NCBI GenBank assembly: GCA_910587395.1 | Contig: CAJULJ010000003.1 | Coordinates: forward strand, 14,854 to 78,853 | Reading direction: 5' to 3' | Origin: an uncultured Oscillospiraceae bacterium | GTDB taxonomy: Bacteria > Bacillota > Clostridia > Oscillospirales > Oscillospiraceae | DNA length: 64,000 bases | Shown here: positions 62,677 to 64,000 of the stretch, piece by piece | How the letters are laid out: the number at the start of each line of letters is the position of its first letter | Numbering within the stretch: the stretch's first letter is position 1 | Notes under the pieces: generated by a model | What the model was told of the DNA's origin: nothing | Databases searched by the model: none | The model's input: the letters and a program-made list of their open reading frames with translations, nothing else | Position numbers and translations under genes: made by a program

Positions 62677-63387
62677 ATGGACAAAAAGCTGAAACGGGCG
62701 TTGAATCACGCATACCGTGCTCCTGACCCGGCGGGAAAAACGGCCTTTTTGAAACAGCAGCGCCGCCGGGAGCTGGGCCGCTGGGAGCTGGTGGCCGTCC
62801 AGGCCGGGTACGTCCGCTGGTGGATTTGGGCGGCGTCGCTGGCGCTGTCCGGGCTCATCCTCTGGGCGGCGTCCCGGGCGGACCGTATGGGAGCGTGGTA
62901 TGCCGCTGCCTTTACACCGTTCCTAGCCCTGCTGGTGGTGATGGAGCATGGACGGTCCCGGATGCATCAGATGGAGGAGCTGGAGCTGGCCTGCCGTATG
63001 GCCTGGCAGAGCGTCCTTCTGGCCCGGATGGTGGTGCTGGGGCTGTTTCACCTGGTTCTGCTGGCCGGGCTGACGCCTCCGCTGGCGGCGTGGGGTGCGG
63101 CGGGGATGGTCCGGACGGGGGTGTACCTGCTGACACCCTATCTGCTCACGGCGGCGCTGGGGATGGAGCTGACCCGCCGCGTGCGGGGCCGGGAGTGCTT
63201 GGCGGCCTGCGGCGGCGCGGCGGCGCTGGTGAGCGCGGCAGGGATGCTGATGGTGAACCGGCGGCTTGTTATGGGCTGGCCTGAGCACTTTCCCCTGTGG
63301 GTGGGGGTGCTGGTCCTGTCGGCGGCGGCGGCCGGTTTTGAAATCGCAATGAATTTGAACGGAACGGAGGAGCTGCAATGGAACTGA
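62677..63387 (+). CDS. Membrane protein of the sigma/ABC cluster
   Basis: 236 residues. A basic cytoplasmic head of about 45 residues precedes six hydrophobic helices (IWAASLALSGLILWAA, AAFTPFLALLVVMEH, VVLGLFHLVLLAGL, YLLTPYLLTAALGM and others). No zinc-type anti-sigma motif is seen, but a cytoplasmic head plus membrane part, encoded directly after an ECF sigma factor, would suit an anti-sigma or an ABC-associated sensor. GGAGG precedes the ATG. Confidence 0.7.
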   Translation: MDKKLKRALNHAYRAPDPAGKTAFLKQQRRRELGRWELVAVQAGYVRWWIWAASLALSGLILWAASRADRMGAWYAAAFTPFLALLVVMEHGRSRMHQMEELELACRMAWQSVLLARMVVLGLFHLVLLAGLTPPLAAWGAAGMVRTGVYLLTPYLLTAALGMELTRRVRGRECLAACGGAAALVSAAGMLMVNRRLVMGWPEHFPLWVGVLVLSAAAAGFEIAMNLNGTEELQWN

Positions 63388-64000
63388 CAGTGCGGGATTT
63401 GACAAAACAATACAAGGACAAACGTGCGGTGGACGGGGTGTCCCTGCGCCTCACCGAGGGCATCAACGGCCTTTTGGGGGCCAATGGGGCGGGGAAAACC
63501 ACCCTGATGCGGATGCTGTGCGGCATTTTGAAGCCCACGGCGGGGAGCGTGGCGCTGGACGGGGTGGACGTGTCCAGCGAGGACTATCGGGCGGTGCTGG
63601 GCTATCTGCCCCAGGACTTCGGATATTACCCCGACTTCACAGGGCTGGACTTCCTGTTATATCTGGCGGCGCTGAAGGGCCTGTCCCGGCCCCACGCCAA
63701 GCGGAAAGCGGCGGAGCTGCTGGAGCTGGTATCCCTCCAGGACGTGGGGAAAAAGAAGATTAAGACCTATTCCGGCGGCATGAAGCAGCGGCTTGGCATC
63801 GCCCAGGCGTTACTCAACGACCCCCGTCTGCTCATTGTGGACGAGCCCACGGCGGGGCTGGACCCGGAGGAGAGAATCCGTTTCCGGAATCTGCTGTGTG
63901 AGATTGCGAAAGACAGGGTTGTCTTGCTTTCCACTCACATTGTGGGGGACATTGAAGCGACCTGCGAGAATATCGCCGTATTGAACCAGGGAAAGGTGTG
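63378..64000 (+). CDS. ABC-2 type transporter ATP-binding protein, partial
   Basis: 207 codons to the right edge, no stop reached. Walker A GANGAGKT, Q-loop LGYLPQDFGYYPD, signature YSGGMKQR, Walker B LLIVDEPTAGLDP and switch His in LLSTHIVGD. These resemble drug- or bacteriocin-type exporters. Its ATG overlaps the preceding membrane-protein stop by ten bases. The permease is presumably beyond the window. Confidence 0.9.
   Translation, partial: MELTVRDLTKQYKDKRAVDGVSLRLTEGINGLLGANGAGKTTLMRMLCGILKPTAGSVALDGVDVSSEDYRAVLGYLPQDFGYYPDFTGLDFLLYLAALKGLSRPHAKRKAAELLELVSLQDVGKKKIKTYSGGMKQRLGIAQALLNDPRLLIVDEPTAGLDPEERIRFRNLLCEIAKDRVVLLSTHIVGDIEATCENIAVLNQGKV

Overview
The window is a GC-rich chromosomal segment (by eye clearly above 55% G+C) from a spore-forming, anaerobic Gram-positive bacterium. 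It most likely comes from class Clostridia, in or near the Oscillospiraceae/Ruminococcaceae (Flavonifractor/Oscillibacter-like). This rests on the sporulation pair yqfC-yqfD, the dnaG-rpoD operon, the era-yqzL-recO order, strong AGGAGG ribosome-binding sites, a mraZ-to-ftsZ division cluster and a lipoprotein-type peptide-binding protein. No taxon-specific marker such as 16S is present, so the family is an inference. There are no rRNA or tRNA genes, CRISPR arrays, integrases or transposases that I can see.

Layout. 1-2210: a minus-strand GtrA / GtrB / GtrII-like glucosylation triad (the last gene runs off the left edge). 2484-8337: a five-gene oligopeptide/dipeptide ABC importer. 8711-9535: rlmA. 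9590-12799: a giant Sel1-repeat protein of 27 units. 12887-15486: a MATE exporter and a membrane-anchored EEP-family hydrolase. 15511-21716: the F-type ATP synthase operon, in which a delta-subunit C-terminal domain is fused to the front of alpha and no separate delta gene exists. 21893-24283: a duplicated CmpB-type membrane protein and a Pit phosphate transporter. 24429-29215: dgt-like HD hydrolase, yigZ, dnaG and the primary sigma factor. 29282-30563: small membrane protein plus RluD-type pseudouridine synthase. 30688-36634: yqfC-yqfD-phoH-(inserted HTH module)-ybeY-era-yqzL-recO. 36751-43110: mutS2, HPr, uvrC, rsmD, coaD and a coiled-coil protein. 43412-55565: the division and cell-wall cluster mraZ-rsmH-ftsL-PBP-(mini Mur ligase)-mraY-ftsW-murG-murA-divIB-ftsZ. 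55644-59007: radical SAM protein, gluQ and guaB. 59181-61749: a decayed sugar-PTS locus with an intact 1-phosphofructokinase. 62225-64000: an ECF sigma factor, a membrane protein and an ABC ATPase (cut by the right edge).

The segment is mostly housekeeping: replication initiation, transcription, ribosome maturation, DNA repair, peptidoglycan synthesis and energy coupling. The unusual parts sit inside otherwise conserved operons: the delta-alpha fusion, a ~179-residue Mur-ligase-like protein with a ruined ATP loop where murE/murF normally lie (no murC, murD, murE or murF is in the cluster), a small regulator module wedged between phoH and ybeY, and a PTS locus carrying an amber codon, a very large internal deletion with a frameshift, and a three-way in-frame gene chimera.
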